DNA of 42,554 nt from Amycolatopsis thermalba. Its GTDB lineage: Bacteria; Actinomycetota; Actinomycetes; Mycobacteriales; Pseudonocardiaceae. Made by a program: the position numbers and the translations under genes. This document shows, piece by piece, positions 21,766-30,727 of the stretch (the first letter of the stretch is position 1; each line of letters starts with the position of its first letter). The stretch spans positions 1 to 42,554 of the forward strand of contig NZ_PQHW01000060.1 in the NCBI RefSeq assembly GCF_003385215.1, in the 5' to 3' direction. The notes beneath the pieces were generated by a model that did not search any database, was not told the origin of the DNA, and saw only the letters and a program-made list of their open reading frames with translations.

Positions 21766-23424
21766 TCAGCCGGCGTTGTGCCGGTAGAACGGCTCCTTGA
21801 TCGGCGCCAGCGGGGTGTTGCCGAGGATCAGGTCCGCCGCCTTCTCCGCGGTCATGATCACCGGCGCGTAGATGTTGCCGTTGGTGATGTAGGGCATCAC
21901 CGACGCGTCCACGACCCGCAGGCCCTCGACGCCGTGCACCCGCATCGAACCGGGGTCCACGACGGACATCTCGTCCACACCCATCTTCGCCGTGCAGGAC
22001 GGGTGCAGCGCCGTCTCCGCGTCCTTGGCCACCCAGTCCAGGATCTGCTCGTCGGTCTCCACGGCCGGGCCGGGGGAGATCTCGCCGCCGTTGAAGCGGT
22101 CCAGCGCGGGCTGGTTGAGGATCTTCCGGGCCACCCGCACGGCCTCCACCCACTCCCGCCGGTCGTTCTCGGTGGACAGGTAGTTGAACCGCAGCGCCGG
22201 GTGCCGCCGCGGGTCGGTCGAGGTGATCTTCACGCTGCCGCGCGTGTCGGCGTACATCGGTCCCACGTGGACCTGGTAGCCGTGCCCGCCCGCCGGCACC
22301 GACCCGTCGTAGCGGATCGCGATCGGCAGGAAGTGGAACATCAGGTTCGGATAGGCCACGGTGTCGTTGCTGCGCACGAACCCGCCGCCCTCGAAGTGGT
22401 TCGTGGCGCCCGGACCGGACCGCAGGAACAGCCACTGCGCCCCGATCAGCGGACGCCGCCACGTCGCCAGGTGCGGCTGCATCGACACCGGCTCCTTGCA
22501 CGCGTACTGGATGTACACCTCGAGGTGGTCCTGCAGGTTCTCCCCGACACCGGGCAGATCGCGCACCACGTCGATGCCGAGCCGGCCCAGCTCGGCCGCG
22601 TTGCCCACGCCGGACAGCTGCAGCAGCTGCGGCGTGTTGATCGCCCCGCCGCACAGCACGACCTCCTTGCCGTACACCTCACGCGGCGCGCCCCGCCCGG
22701 TCGAGTACTCGACCCCGACGGCGCGGGTGCCGCGGAACAGGATCTGCGACACGAACGCGCGGGTCTGCACGGTCAGGTTCTTCCGGTGCCGCACCGGGTG
22801 CAGGTAGGCGCGCGCGGCCGACAGCCGGCGGCCGCGGCGCACGTTCCGGTCGAACGGCCCGAACCCCTCCTGCCGGTAGCCGTTCACGTCGTCCGTGCGC
22901 GGGTACCCGGCCTGCTCGGCGGCGTCGAAGAACGCCTGGAACAACGGGTTCGACGCCGGGCCGCGCTCCAGCTCCAGCGGGCCGTCGTGCCCGCGCCACG
23001 GCCCGTCCGGCGGATCGGCCAGGCAGTTCTCCATGCGCTGGAAGTAGGGCAGGCAGTGCGCGTAGTCCCACTCGGCCATGCCGGGATCGGCCGCCCAGCG
23101 CTCGTAGTCCATCGGGTTGCCCCGCTGGAAGATCATGCCGTTGATGCTGCTCGACCCGCCGAGGATCTTGCCGCGCGCGTGGTAGATGCGCCGCCGGTTC
23201 ATGAACGGCTCCGGCTCGCTGCGGTAGCCCCAGTCGTAGAAGCGGCTGCCGATCGGGAAGGTCAGCGCGGCGGGCATGTGCACGAACACGTCCCACTTCG
23301 CGTCCGACCGGCCCGCCTCCAGCACCAGCACCTTCACCTTCGGATCGGCCGACAGCCGGTTGGCCAGCACGCACCCGGCCGAGCCGCCGCCGACGATGAT
23401 GAAGTCGTAGTTCTCCGTGCTCAC
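21766..23424 (-). CDS. betA: GMC oxidoreductase, choline dehydrogenase
   Basis: The 552-residue flavoprotein has the GMC FAD motif GGGSAG at 12-17, the family signature [14 protein letters not shown], the second signature [16 protein letters not shown], and the C-terminal catalytic His in HPSCTAKMG with Asn in [11 protein letters not shown]. Length and wording match choline dehydrogenase, which oxidises choline to betaine aldehyde. The GTG 23424 start has AGGAGG six bases upstream. It is the last gene of a leftward set with the permease and betaine aldehyde dehydrogenase, which fixes its role. Other alcohols remain possible substrates. Confidence 0.9.
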   Translation of the reverse strand: MSTENYDFIIVGGGSAGCVLANRLSADPKVKVLVLEAGRSDAKWDVFVHMPAALTFPIGSRFYDWGYRSEPEPFMNRRRIYHARGKILGGSSSINGMIFQRGNPMDYERWAADPGMAEWDYAHCLPYFQRMENCLADPPDGPWRGHDGPLELERGPASNPLFQAFFDAAEQAGYPRTDDVNGYRQEGFGPFDRNVRRGRRLSAARAYLHPVRHRKNLTVQTRAFVSQILFRGTRAVGVEYSTGRGAPREVYGKEVVLCGGAINTPQLLQLSGVGNAAELGRLGIDVVRDLPGVGENLQDHLEVYIQYACKEPVSMQPHLATWRRPLIGAQWLFLRSGPGATNHFEGGGFVRSNDTVAYPNLMFHFLPIAIRYDGSVPAGGHGYQVHVGPMYADTRGSVKITSTDPRRHPALRFNYLSTENDRREWVEAVRVARKILNQPALDRFNGGEISPGPAVETDEQILDWVAKDAETALHPSCTAKMGVDEMSVVDPGSMRVHGVEGLRVVDASVMPYITNGNIYAPVIMTAEKAADLILGNTPLAPIKEPFYRHNAG

Positions 23425-23435
23425 GTTCGTCCTCC

Positions 23436-24956
23436 TCAGGAAAGCTCGTCGACGAGCCGGTTGTCGCGGTCGGCCTGGTGTTCGGGGAGCGTGCCCAGGC
23501 GGTGGCGGCCCCGCAGCCGGAACCACGCCAGGCCGATCGCGGCGACGAGCCCGATGAACATCAGGGCCATCCAGCGGAGCGGGCCGCTGCCGTAGATCTG
23601 CTCGCGCGGCCACGCGAGGTTCACGGCCATCCCGGCGCCCCACAGCACCGCCACGATGTTGATCGGCAGGCCCAGCCGCCCGAGCGAGAAGTGACCGCCG
23701 GCGTCGCGGCCCGGCCACCCGCCGCGCAGCCGCTTGACCAGCATCGGCACGGTGACCAGGAGGTAGGCGAAGTAGATCATGACCACGGCGACGCTGGTGA
23801 CCGCGGTGAAGATCTCCGGGGTGCCGATGTTGACCACCAGGATCAGCACCGCGACGGCTCCGATCAGGATCGCCGGGATCACCGGCGTGCCGGTCTTGGC
23901 GTTGATCCGCGCCAGCCGCACCCCGAACGGCAGGGCGTTGTCCCGGGCCATCGCGAACATCAGCCGGATCCCTGCCGTGTGCACGGCCAGCGCGCACACC
24001 GTGATGGCGACGACGATGCAGCCCAGGAACACCTTGCCCAGCGGCCCGCCGAGCACCTGCAGCACGATCAGCTGCAGCCCGCCCGCCGACGTGCCCAGCC
24101 GCGGGTCGGACAGATCCGGCGCGGCCATGATGGCGAACAGCAGGATCAGCCCGCCGATCACGAACGACGCGATGACCGCCCGCAGGATCGCGGCGGGCGC
24201 GGTGCGCCGCGGGTTGACCGTCTCCTCGCCCAGCGAGCTCGCCGTGTCGAAGCCGTACATGACGTAGGCGGAGGCGATCGCGGCGACCAGGAACACGCCG
24301 GCGTAGCCACCGGTGTGCCCCTCGCCGAGCCCGTGCGTGTCGACGAAGACACCCGGCCCGCGCACCACGTTCACCGCGAGGATCACGACCAGCAGGACCG
24401 CCGCGATCAGCTCGATGAACACGCCGATGCTGTTGATGCGCGCCATCAGCTTGACGCCGAAGGCGTTGACCAGGGTGGTGAACAGGATCAGCACGGCGCC
24501 CCAGATGACCGCGGAGATCGCGAAGTCGTGGGCGCCGCTGCCGTCGCCCACCAGCTGGAAGCCGGGCCACAGCTGCGGCAGCGTCACCTGGTAGGCCAGC
24601 ACCACGCTCGCCAGGGTGACCACGGAGGCGGTGAACATCATCCACCCGGCGAGCCACGACGTGGTGCGCCCGGCGAGTCTCTTGGACCAGTTGTAGACCG
24701 AACCGGCGACGGGGTAGCGGGCGGCGAGCTCGGCGAAGCACAGGGCCACCGCGATCTGCCCGACGAAGACCATCGGCCAGGACCACCAGTAGGCCGGCCC
24801 GCCGGTGCCGAACCCGAAGTAGAACAGCTGGAACGTGCCGGTGAGGATGGAGATGTAGCTGACGCCGGCGGCGAAACTGGCGAACTTGCCGATGCTGCGG
24901 TCGAGTGACTGCCGATACCCGAACTCGGACAGTCCGTGGTCGTTGCTGGTGCTCAC
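23436..24956 (-). CDS. APC family permease, likely choline or amine uptake
   Basis: The 506-residue membrane protein has twelve or more hydrophobic segments and the amino acid-polyamine-organocation family pattern ([38 protein letters not shown]). It resembles GABA/choline permeases of the amino acid/choline transporter subgroup. It starts at GTG 24956 behind GAGGAGG. It lies between betB (44 bases upstream) and betA (11 bases downstream) on the same strand, so choline or a related quaternary amine is its likely cargo. The substrate cannot be proven from sequence. Confidence 0.88.
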   Translation of the reverse strand: MSTSNDHGLSEFGYRQSLDRSIGKFASFAAGVSYISILTGTFQLFYFGFGTGGPAYWWSWPMVFVGQIAVALCFAELAARYPVAGSVYNWSKRLAGRTTSWLAGWMMFTASVVTLASVVLAYQVTLPQLWPGFQLVGDGSGAHDFAISAVIWGAVLILFTTLVNAFGVKLMARINSIGVFIELIAAVLLVVILAVNVVRGPGVFVDTHGLGEGHTGGYAGVFLVAAIASAYVMYGFDTASSLGEETVNPRRTAPAAILRAVIASFVIGGLILLFAIMAAPDLSDPRLGTSAGGLQLIVLQVLGGPLGKVFLGCIVVAITVCALAVHTAGIRLMFAMARDNALPFGVRLARINAKTGTPVIPAILIGAVAVLILVVNIGTPEIFTAVTSVAVVMIYFAYLLVTVPMLVKRLRGGWPGRDAGGHFSLGRLGLPINIVAVLWGAGMAVNLAWPREQIYGSGPLRWMALMFIGLVAAIGLAWFRLRGRHRLGTLPEHQADRDNRLVDELS

Positions 24957-25000
24957 GCGCGCCTCCTCTTCAGTACTGCGGCGTGGAGAGGGAATCCCGG

Positions 25001-26470
25001 TCAGCCCTTGAACCAGTGCTGCGGCCGGGGATCGATGTTGTGGTAGATGTGCTTGGTCTCGCGGTACTCGTGCAGGCCGGACGGGCCGAGTTCCCGGCCG
25101 ATGCCGGACTTGCCGAAGCCGCCCCACTCCGCCTGCGGCAGGTACGGGTGGTAGTCGTTGATCCAGACCGTGCCGTGGCGCAGCGCCCCGGCCACGCGCT
25201 GGGCGCGCCCGGCGTCGGACGTCCACACCGCGCCGGCCAGGCCGTAGTCGGTGTCGTTGGCCAGCTCGACGGCCTCCTCCTCGGTCGCGAACCTCTCGAC
25301 GGTCACGACCGGGCCGAAGACTTCCTCGCGCACCACGGCCATGTCCCGGGTGCAGTCGCTGAACACGGTCGGGCGGAGGAAGAAACCGTTGCGCAGCGCG
25401 GGATCCTCCGGCCGCGTGCCGCCCGCGCGCAGGGTGGCCCCGGCGGCGAGCGCCCCGGCGATGTAGCCCTCCACCTTCGCGCGGTGCTGCGCGGAGATGA
25501 GCGGACCGGTCTCGGTGGCGGGGTCGAGCCCGTTGCCCAGCCGGATGCGGTCGGCGCGCGCGGCCAGCTCGTCGACGAACCGGTCGTGGATCCCGTTCTG
25601 CACGATCAGCCGGGCCCCCGCCGAGCAGACCTGTCCGGAGTGGACGAACGCGGCGTTGAGGGCCTGGTCCACGGCGGTGTCGAAGTCGGCGTCGTCGAAG
25701 ACCACGTTGGGGTTCTTGCCGCCCAGCTCCAGCGCCACCCGGCGGACCCCGCGCGCCGCGGCGGCCATGATCTTCTCGCCGGTCGCGAGCCCGCCGGTGA
25801 ACGACACCAGGTCGACCCCGGGGTGCTCGACCATCGCGGCGCCGACCGCGCCCGGCCCGAGCAGCAGGTTCACCACGCCCGGCGGCACACCGGCCTCCTC
25901 GGCGAGCGCGCCGAGCCGGATGGTGGTCAGCGGGGTCAGCTCGCTCGGCTTGAGCACCATCGTGTTGCCCGCCGCCAGTGCCGGGGCGATCTTCCAGGAG
26001 ATCTGCAGCAGCGGGTAGTTCCACGGGGCGATCAGCGCGCACACCCCCACCGGCTCGTGCACGATCCGGCTGATCGCGCCCGGGTCGCCGGTGTCCACCA
26101 CGCGGCCGGCCTCCTGAGCGATCGCCGCGGCGTAGTAGCGGAACACCGCGACCACGGCGGCGGCGTCGACGCGGCCCTCGGCGAGGGTCTTGCCGGTGTC
26201 CAGGCTTTCCGTGCGGGCGAGCTCCTCGCGGTCGCGGACCAGCAGGTCCGCGATGCGGCGGAGCAGCTCGGCGCGCTCGCCCGCGGTGGTGCGGCGCCAC
26301 GGTGAGCCGGGGCGGAACGCCCGGCGCGCGGCGGTGACGGCCAGGTCGACGTCGGCGGGCCCGGCGAGGGCGACCGACTGGATGACGGAGGCGTCGTAGG
26401 GGTTGAGGACGTCGGTGCGGGACCCGTCGCGCCCCTCGGTCCAGTTTCCGTCGATGTACAGGTCCTTCAT
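25001..26470 (-). CDS. betB: Betaine aldehyde dehydrogenase
   Basis: This is a complete aldehyde dehydrogenase of 489 residues. It has Asn151 (APWNYPL), Glu248 (ALELGGKNP) and Cys282 (SGQVCSAGAR), the usual betaine aldehyde dehydrogenase layout. It converts betaine aldehyde to glycine betaine with NAD(P). It starts at ATG 26470 after GGAAAGGG. It is first in the leftward set with a permease and choline dehydrogenase, and is divergent from a TetR gene. Specificity rests on this context. Confidence 0.92.
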   Translation of the reverse strand: MKDLYIDGNWTEGRDGSRTDVLNPYDASVIQSVALAGPADVDLAVTAARRAFRPGSPWRRTTAGERAELLRRIADLLVRDREELARTESLDTGKTLAEGRVDAAAVVAVFRYYAAAIAQEAGRVVDTGDPGAISRIVHEPVGVCALIAPWNYPLLQISWKIAPALAAGNTMVLKPSELTPLTTIRLGALAEEAGVPPGVVNLLLGPGAVGAAMVEHPGVDLVSFTGGLATGEKIMAAAARGVRRVALELGGKNPNVVFDDADFDTAVDQALNAAFVHSGQVCSAGARLIVQNGIHDRFVDELAARADRIRLGNGLDPATETGPLISAQHRAKVEGYIAGALAAGATLRAGGTRPEDPALRNGFFLRPTVFSDCTRDMAVVREEVFGPVVTVERFATEEEAVELANDTDYGLAGAVWTSDAGRAQRVAGALRHGTVWINDYHPYLPQAEWGGFGKSGIGRELGPSGLHEYRETKHIYHNIDPRPQHWFKG

Positions 26471-26531
26471 GAGCCCTTTCCGATGTGGTAGCGGGCAAGC
26501 CGGCGCTGGTGATGTGATGCGCGGCACTTTC

Positions 26532-26572
26532 AGTGCGTACATTTGTACATGAGAGTGCGTACGGATGTCCAT
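26532..26572. repeat. Two 19-base direct repeats, likely TetR operator boxes
   Basis: AGTGCGTACATTTGTACAT (26532-26550) and AGTGCGTACGGATGTCCAT (26554-26572) differ at four positions and are spaced 22 bases apart, about two helical turns. Each box is itself a rough GTAC inverted repeat. They lie between betB (start 26470) and the TetR gene (start 26626), where a cooperative repressor would bind. Confidence 0.6.
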
Positions 26573-26625
26573 ACTCGTCGGCTACGATCGTGTTAACCGG
26601 GAATCTTCGCGGGTGGGGGTGTGCG

Positions 26626-27195
26626 GTGGTGTCACAGGTGGCCGGTTCGCGCCGGCAGCGTCCCAACGATCCCGAGCGGCGCGCGAAGATCGCGCGGGCG
26701 GCCATCGACGTGGTCGCCGAGCGGGGGATCGACGGGCTGACCCACCGGGCGGTCGCCGCGGCCGCGGGGGTGCCGCTGGGGTCGACGACGTACCACTTCC
26801 GCACCCTGGACGACCTGCTGGAGGTCGCGCTGAAGCAGGCGGCCGAGGACAACGTCCGGCGCCTGCGGGAGTGGGAGCGGACCGTGCCGGCGGATGCGGA
26901 CTTCGCGGCCGCGCTGGCGGAGCTGGTGATGCGGTACGTGCGGGACGAGGGGCCGCACACGGTGGTCGAGTACGACCTGTACGTGGCGGCGATGCACCGG
27001 CCCCGGCTGCGGCCGGTGAGCGCGGCGTGGGACGACGCGCTGATCGAGCTGTTCGGCTCGCGGACGGACGCGCTGACCGGACGCGTGCTGGCGGGGTTGT
27101 TCTGCGGGCTGCTGATGCAGCTGGCCATCACCGACGACGCACCGTCCTCTTCGGACGTCGAAGCGATCTTCCGCCGGGCGGTCCACGGGCCGTGA
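26626..27195 (+). CDS. TetR family regulator of the choline genes
   Basis: The 189-residue protein has a standard TetR helix-turn-helix (KIARAAIDVVAERGIDGLTHRAVAAAAGV, seen as AAIDVVAERGIDGLTHRAVA and GVPLGSTTYHFRTLDDLLE) and a short ligand domain. It is probably BetI-like by context, being divergent from betB-permease-betA across two direct-repeat boxes. The start is GTG 26626 or 26629. The longer frame from 26533 would run through the operator boxes and is unlikely. It is convergent with the ferredoxin reductase, with a terminator between. Confidence 0.88.
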   Translation: MVSQVAGSRRQRPNDPERRAKIARAAIDVVAERGIDGLTHRAVAAAAGVPLGSTTYHFRTLDDLLEVALKQAAEDNVRRLREWERTVPADADFAAALAELVMRYVRDEGPHTVVEYDLYVAAMHRPRLRPVSAAWDDALIELFGSRTDALTGRVLAGLFCGLLMQLAITDDAPSSSDVEAIFRRAVHGP

Positions 27196-27224
27196 GTCCT
27201 GGCCGCCGCGGGGGCGGCCAGGAC
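27196..27224. terminator. Strong bidirectional hairpin terminator
   Basis: GTCCTGGCCGCC pairs perfectly with GGCGGCCAGGAC around a five-base loop. It fills the 37-base gap between the convergent TetR and ferredoxin reductase genes and so would stop transcription from both sides. Confidence 0.85.
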
Positions 27225-27232
27225 CGGTGCGG

Positions 27233-28402
27233 CTACGGCTGGGCCACCGGTTCCGGCGCGGTGCTCAGCTCGCGGCGCCAGCGGCCGAAGACCTTCGGCT
27301 GGTTCATCGCGAACACGGCCACCGCGCGATCGCCCCGGCGGTACACCGCGGTGAACCGCCGGGCGGCCGGGTCGCCGTCGACGATCTCCATCCGGTCGCC
27401 CTCCCGGCGGTGCCCCGCGAACTGCAGGCGCGTGCCGTACTGGTCGGACCAGAAGTAGGGCGCGCGGGTGCTCGGCACGGACTCGTGGCCGAGCAGCGTC
27501 GCCGCGGCGGTGGCCGGTTGCTCGAGCGCGTTCGTCCAGTGTTCGAGCCGGATCTCCGCCCCGGCGAACGGGTTGTGCGCCACCGCGCAGTCACCGGCCG
27601 CCACCACCGACGGGATGCCGGTCGCGCACCGGGCGTCGGTGCGCACGCCCCGGGTCGCGTCCAGCCCGGAACCGGCCAGCCACTCGGTGTTGGGCACCGC
27701 GCCGACGCCCACCACGACGACGTCCGCAGGCAGCTCGCGGCCGTCGGTCAGGTGGACCGAACTCACCCGGCCGGCCCCGGCCAGCGCCGCCACGCCGACG
27801 CCGGTGACCAGATCCGCGCCGTGGTCGCCGTGCAGTGCCGCGCAGACCGAGCCCAGTTCGACGCCGAGCGGGCCCGCGAGCGGCACCGCCTGCTGCTCGA
27901 CCACGGTGACCGCCAGCCCGAGCCCGCGGGCGGTGGAGGCGACCTCGGCCCCGATGAACCCGGCGCCGATCACGACCAGCCGCGCGCCCGGAACCAGGGC
28001 GGCGCGCAACGCGACCGCGTCGTCCAGGGTGCGCAACGTGTGCACGCCCGCCGGCGCCGGGCCGGGCAGGCGGCGGGCCCGCGCGCCGGTCGCCAGCACC
28101 GCGCCGTCGCAGACGATCCGCTCGCCCGAATCGAGCTCGACGGTGCGCAGCGCCGGGATGAGGGCGACCGCGCGCCGTCCCAGGCGCCAGTCCGCGTCCA
28201 GGTCCTCGTCGTCGCTCTCCAGCGCCAGGTCGGCCGCCGACATCGCGCCGGCGAGGAACTCCTTCGACAGCGGCGGCCGGTCGTAGGGCCGGTGCGGCTC
28301 GTCGCCGACGACGACCAGGCGCCCGTCGAAGCCGCGTTCGCGCAGGGCCCGCGCCGTGGACAGGCCGGCCAGCGACGCGCCCGCGATGGCGATCGTGCGC
28401 AT
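27233..28402 (-). CDS. FAD-dependent ferredoxin reductase
   Basis: The 389-residue flavoprotein has FAD and NAD(P) Rossmann motifs (GASLAGLSTARAL near residue 8; VVIGAGFIGAEVA near 145), the PYDRPPLSKEFL signature of dioxygenase-type ferredoxin reductases, and the second FAD motif PSVVAAGDCA. It passes electrons from NAD(P)H to a ferredoxin. The ATG overlaps the stop of the Rieske ferredoxin gene (ATGA), so the two are made together. In this neighbourhood the expected client is the Rieske oxygenase that demethylates glycine betaine, but that oxygenase is not in the window. Confidence 0.9.
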   Translation of the reverse strand: MRTIAIAGASLAGLSTARALRERGFDGRLVVVGDEPHRPYDRPPLSKEFLAGAMSAADLALESDDEDLDADWRLGRRAVALIPALRTVELDSGERIVCDGAVLATGARARRLPGPAPAGVHTLRTLDDAVALRAALVPGARLVVIGAGFIGAEVASTARGLGLAVTVVEQQAVPLAGPLGVELGSVCAALHGDHGADLVTGVGVAALAGAGRVSSVHLTDGRELPADVVVVGVGAVPNTEWLAGSGLDATRGVRTDARCATGIPSVVAAGDCAVAHNPFAGAEIRLEHWTNALEQPATAAATLLGHESVPSTRAPYFWSDQYGTRLQFAGHRREGDRMEIVDGDPAARRFTAVYRRGDRAVAVFAMNQPKVFGRWRRELSTAPEPVAQP

Positions 28403-28722
28403 CAGACCCCCATCCGCTCGGGCGCCTTGACGTTGACGTAGACCTGCCCGTCGACCACGACGACCTCGTGCGTGCGCACCGGCTTCTTCGCCGGCGGCCC
28501 GCTCGGGATGCCCGTGCGCAGGTCGAAACAGGAGGCGTGCAGGGGGCACTCCACCGCGCAGCCCTCCAGCCAGCCGTCGGCCAGCGAGGCGTCCTGGTGG
28601 GTGCAGGTGTCGTCGATCGCGTACAGCGTGCCGTCGACGTTGAACACCGCGATCGGCACCTCGCCGTCGATGCGGACGGCTTCGCCGACGGGGAGGTCCT
28701 GGAGAGCGCAGACGGGAATCAT
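28402..28722 (-). CDS. Rieske [2Fe-2S] ferredoxin
   Basis: The 106-residue protein carries a full Rieske site: Cys40-x-His42 (CTHQDASL) and Cys59-x2-His62 (CPLHASCFD). It is a small soluble electron carrier like those of Rieske non-heme oxygenases. The start is ATG 28722 with GGAG upstream; a palindrome lies 12 bases before it. It is first in a two-gene leftward set with its reductase and divergent from an IclR gene. Confidence 0.92.
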   Translation of the reverse strand: MIPVCALQDLPVGEAVRIDGEVPIAVFNVDGTLYAIDDTCTHQDASLADGWLEGCAVECPLHASCFDLRTGIPSGPPAKKPVRTHEVVVVDGQVYVNVKAPERMGV

Positions 28723-28733
28723 GAGGCGGCTCC

Positions 28734-28750
28734 GTTGTGTAATGCACAAC
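28734..28750. promoter_or_regulatory. Operator-like palindrome before the Rieske ferredoxin gene
   Basis: GTTGTG-TAATG-CACAAC is a perfect six-base-arm inverted repeat. It lies 12 bases upstream of the ferredoxin start and 93 bases from the IclR start. IclR-family operators are often imperfect palindromes of this size, so this is the probable IclR site. GTTG/CAAC words recur nearer the iclR start. Confidence 0.5.
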
Positions 28751-28842
28751 TACACGTGCTATCCGCAACAGGGTGCGGCAGCGAACCGGGAGCGGTCAAG
28801 GCCTGGAAGTGGGAAATTGTGTCATGTGAGTAGAGTTGCGGT

Positions 28843-29631
28843 ATGCGGAACAACGAGCGCTCGACGAACGGGTCCGCGAGCCAGGTCCAGTCGGTGGACC
28901 GGGCGATCGCCATCCTGGACATCCTGGCCAGACGCGGCGAGGCGGGGGTCACCGAGATCGCGCAGGAACTGGATGTGCACAAGTCGACCGCGTTCCGCCT
29001 CGTCGGCGCGCTCGAGGCGTGGCAGCTGGTGGAACAGGTCAGCGAGCGCGGCAAGTACCGCCTCGGGTTCGGCATCGTCCGCCTGGCCGGCGCCACCACG
29101 GCACGGCTGGACCTGTCCCGGGAGAGCCGGGCGGTGTGCGAGCGGCTCGCCGCGGAACTCGACGAGACCGTGAACGTCGCCGTGGTGGACCAGGGCCAGG
29201 CGACCAACATCATGCAGGTCTACGGCTCGGCGGCGGTGACCGCGCGGAACTGGATCGGCCAGCGCACGCCGCTGCACGCCACCTCCAGCGGCAAGGTCCT
29301 GCTGGCCTGGGCCGCCGACGACGTCCGGGAGGCCGCCCTGGCCGAGCTGACCCCGTTCACCCCGAACACGCGCACCGACCGGGCCAAGCTCACCGAGGAG
29401 CTGGCGCAGGTCCGCGAGCGCGGCTGGGCGTGCACGGTGGAGGAGCTGGAGGTCGGCCTCAACGCGGTCGCCGCCCCGATCCGCGCCGCGAACGGGGACG
29501 TGATCGCGGCGTTGTCGGTCTCCGGCCCGGCGTACCGGATGGAACCGTCGTCCTATGCGGACGTCGCGGAGAAGATCGTCGCGGGCGCGGAGGAGATCAG
29601 CTTCCGCGTCGGCTACCTCGGGCCGCGCTGA
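28843..29631 (+). CDS. IclR family transcriptional regulator
   Basis: The 262-residue protein has the N-terminal winged helix (SVDRAIAILDILARRGEAGV, then TEIAQELDVHKSTAFRLVGAL) and the IclR ligand domain (TPLHATSSGKVLLAW; GWACTVEELEVGLNAVAAPI). It is divergent from the Rieske ferredoxin/reductase pair and shares a palindromic region with it, so it probably controls betaine demethylation. The ATG 28843 start is chosen because the conserved domain begins a few residues later. Confidence 0.92.
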   Translation: MRNNERSTNGSASQVQSVDRAIAILDILARRGEAGVTEIAQELDVHKSTAFRLVGALEAWQLVEQVSERGKYRLGFGIVRLAGATTARLDLSRESRAVCERLAAELDETVNVAVVDQGQATNIMQVYGSAAVTARNWIGQRTPLHATSSGKVLLAWAADDVREAALAELTPFTPNTRTDRAKLTEELAQVRERGWACTVEELEVGLNAVAAPIRAANGDVIAALSVSGPAYRMEPSSYADVAEKIVAGAEEISFRVGYLGPR

Positions 29632-29686
29632 CCACTTCCCGCCGCGGCCGCAGGATCGCCGTCTTGGCGAGCACTTCGCGGTGTTG

Positions 29687-29752
29687 CGCCCGAACCGGCG
29701 CGCCGGGCGGCGCCACCCACCCGATCGAGCCGCAGTACAAGCCCTGTGCTCC
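29687..29752 (-). pseudogene. Vestige of a PabB/TrpE-type chorismate-using enzyme
   Basis: In the 237-base gap between iclR and purU, the minus strand encodes GAQGLYCGSIGWVAPPG followed by APVRA. This is very like the C-terminal YCG-S/A-IGW motif of aminodeoxychorismate/anthranilate synthase component I. The surrounding frame is cut by stops and frame changes, so only about 22 codons survive. The rest of 29632-29868 shows nothing else. If correct, this is the scar of a deleted p-aminobenzoate or anthranilate synthase gene. Confidence 0.4.
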
Positions 29753-29868
29753 AGCTGACCTCCGATGTCACCGCGGACCCCGTGCCCGGTAGCCGAAGGC
29801 CCGGGCCGGCGCCGGGAACCGAGGCTCCGCCCGGCCCGCAGGTCGTCGAACCGCGCGGTCGTCGCGGG

Positions 29869-30717
29869 TCAGGGGAAGACCACGGTGCTGTTGCCGTTGA
29901 GCAGCACGCGGCGTTCGCAGTGCCAGCGGACCGCCCGGGACAGCGCCAGCGCCTCCGCGTCGCGGCCCACCGTTTGCAGCGCGCGCGGGTCGTAGGTGTG
30001 GTCGATGCGGATGACCTCCTGCTCGATGATCGGGCCCTCGTCCAGGTCGGGCGTCACGTAGTGCGCGGTCGCCCCGACCAGCTTCACCCCGCGGTCGTAG
30101 GCCTGGTGGTAGGGCTTGGCGCCCTTGAACCCGGGCAGGAACGAGTGGTGGATGTTGATCGCGCGGCCGTGCAGCGCCTTGCACAGCTGGTCGGACAGCA
30201 CCTGCATGTACCGGGCCAGCACCACCAGCTCCGCCTCGTACTCCTCCACCACCTCCAGCAGCCGCGCCTCGGCCTGGGGCTTGGTTTCCGGGGTCACCGG
30301 GATGTGCAGGAACGGCAATCCGGCCGCCTCCGCCATCGGCCGCAGATCGTCGTGATTGGACACCACCGCGACGATGTCCGCGCCCAGGCTGCCCGCGCGC
30401 CAGCGGAAGATGAGGTCGTTGAGGCAGTGCCCCTGCTTGGACACCATGACCAGGATGCGCGCGTTGCGGTCCGGGTGGAACGCGTACGACATGGCGAAGT
30501 CCGCGGCGACCGGCTCGAACCCGCGGGACAGCTCGCCGAGGTCCACCTCGTGGTCGGTGGTCACCTTGGTGCGCAGGAACAACCGCTTGCGCACCGGGTC
30601 GTCGAACTGCTGGTACTCCTCGATGTTGCCGCCGTGCTCGACGAGGTAGGCGCTGACGGCGTGGACGATCCCGGTCCGGTTCGGGCAGTCCAGGGTGAGC
30701 GTGAACGAACGGGTCAT
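29869..30717 (-). CDS. purU: Formyltetrahydrofolate deformylase
   Basis: The 282-residue protein has an N-terminal ACT domain (about residues 5-85: LTLDCPNRTGIVHAVSAYL) and a C-terminal formyltransferase-like domain with the catalytic Asn-x-His (INIHHSFLPGFKGA) and Asp (HYVTPDLDEGPIIEQ) residues. It splits 10-formyl-THF into formate and THF. It lies ten bases after the serine ammonia-lyase gene on the same strand. In the context of sarcosine and dimethylglycine oxidation, it recycles THF when one-carbon units are in excess. Confidence 0.95.
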   Translation of the reverse strand: MTRSFTLTLDCPNRTGIVHAVSAYLVEHGGNIEEYQQFDDPVRKRLFLRTKVTTDHEVDLGELSRGFEPVAADFAMSYAFHPDRNARILVMVSKQGHCLNDLIFRWRAGSLGADIVAVVSNHDDLRPMAEAAGLPFLHIPVTPETKPQAEARLLEVVEEYEAELVVLARYMQVLSDQLCKALHGRAINIHHSFLPGFKGAKPYHQAYDRGVKLVGATAHYVTPDLDEGPIIEQEVIRIDHTYDPRALQTVGRDAEALALSRAVRWHCERRVLLNGNSTVVFP

Positions 30718-30727
30718 CGTTGTCTCC

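Noticed and set aside
26533..26625. Longer N-terminus for the TetR gene starting at 26533
   Set aside because: It would run through the two operator-like boxes and add residues unlike TetR N-termini.
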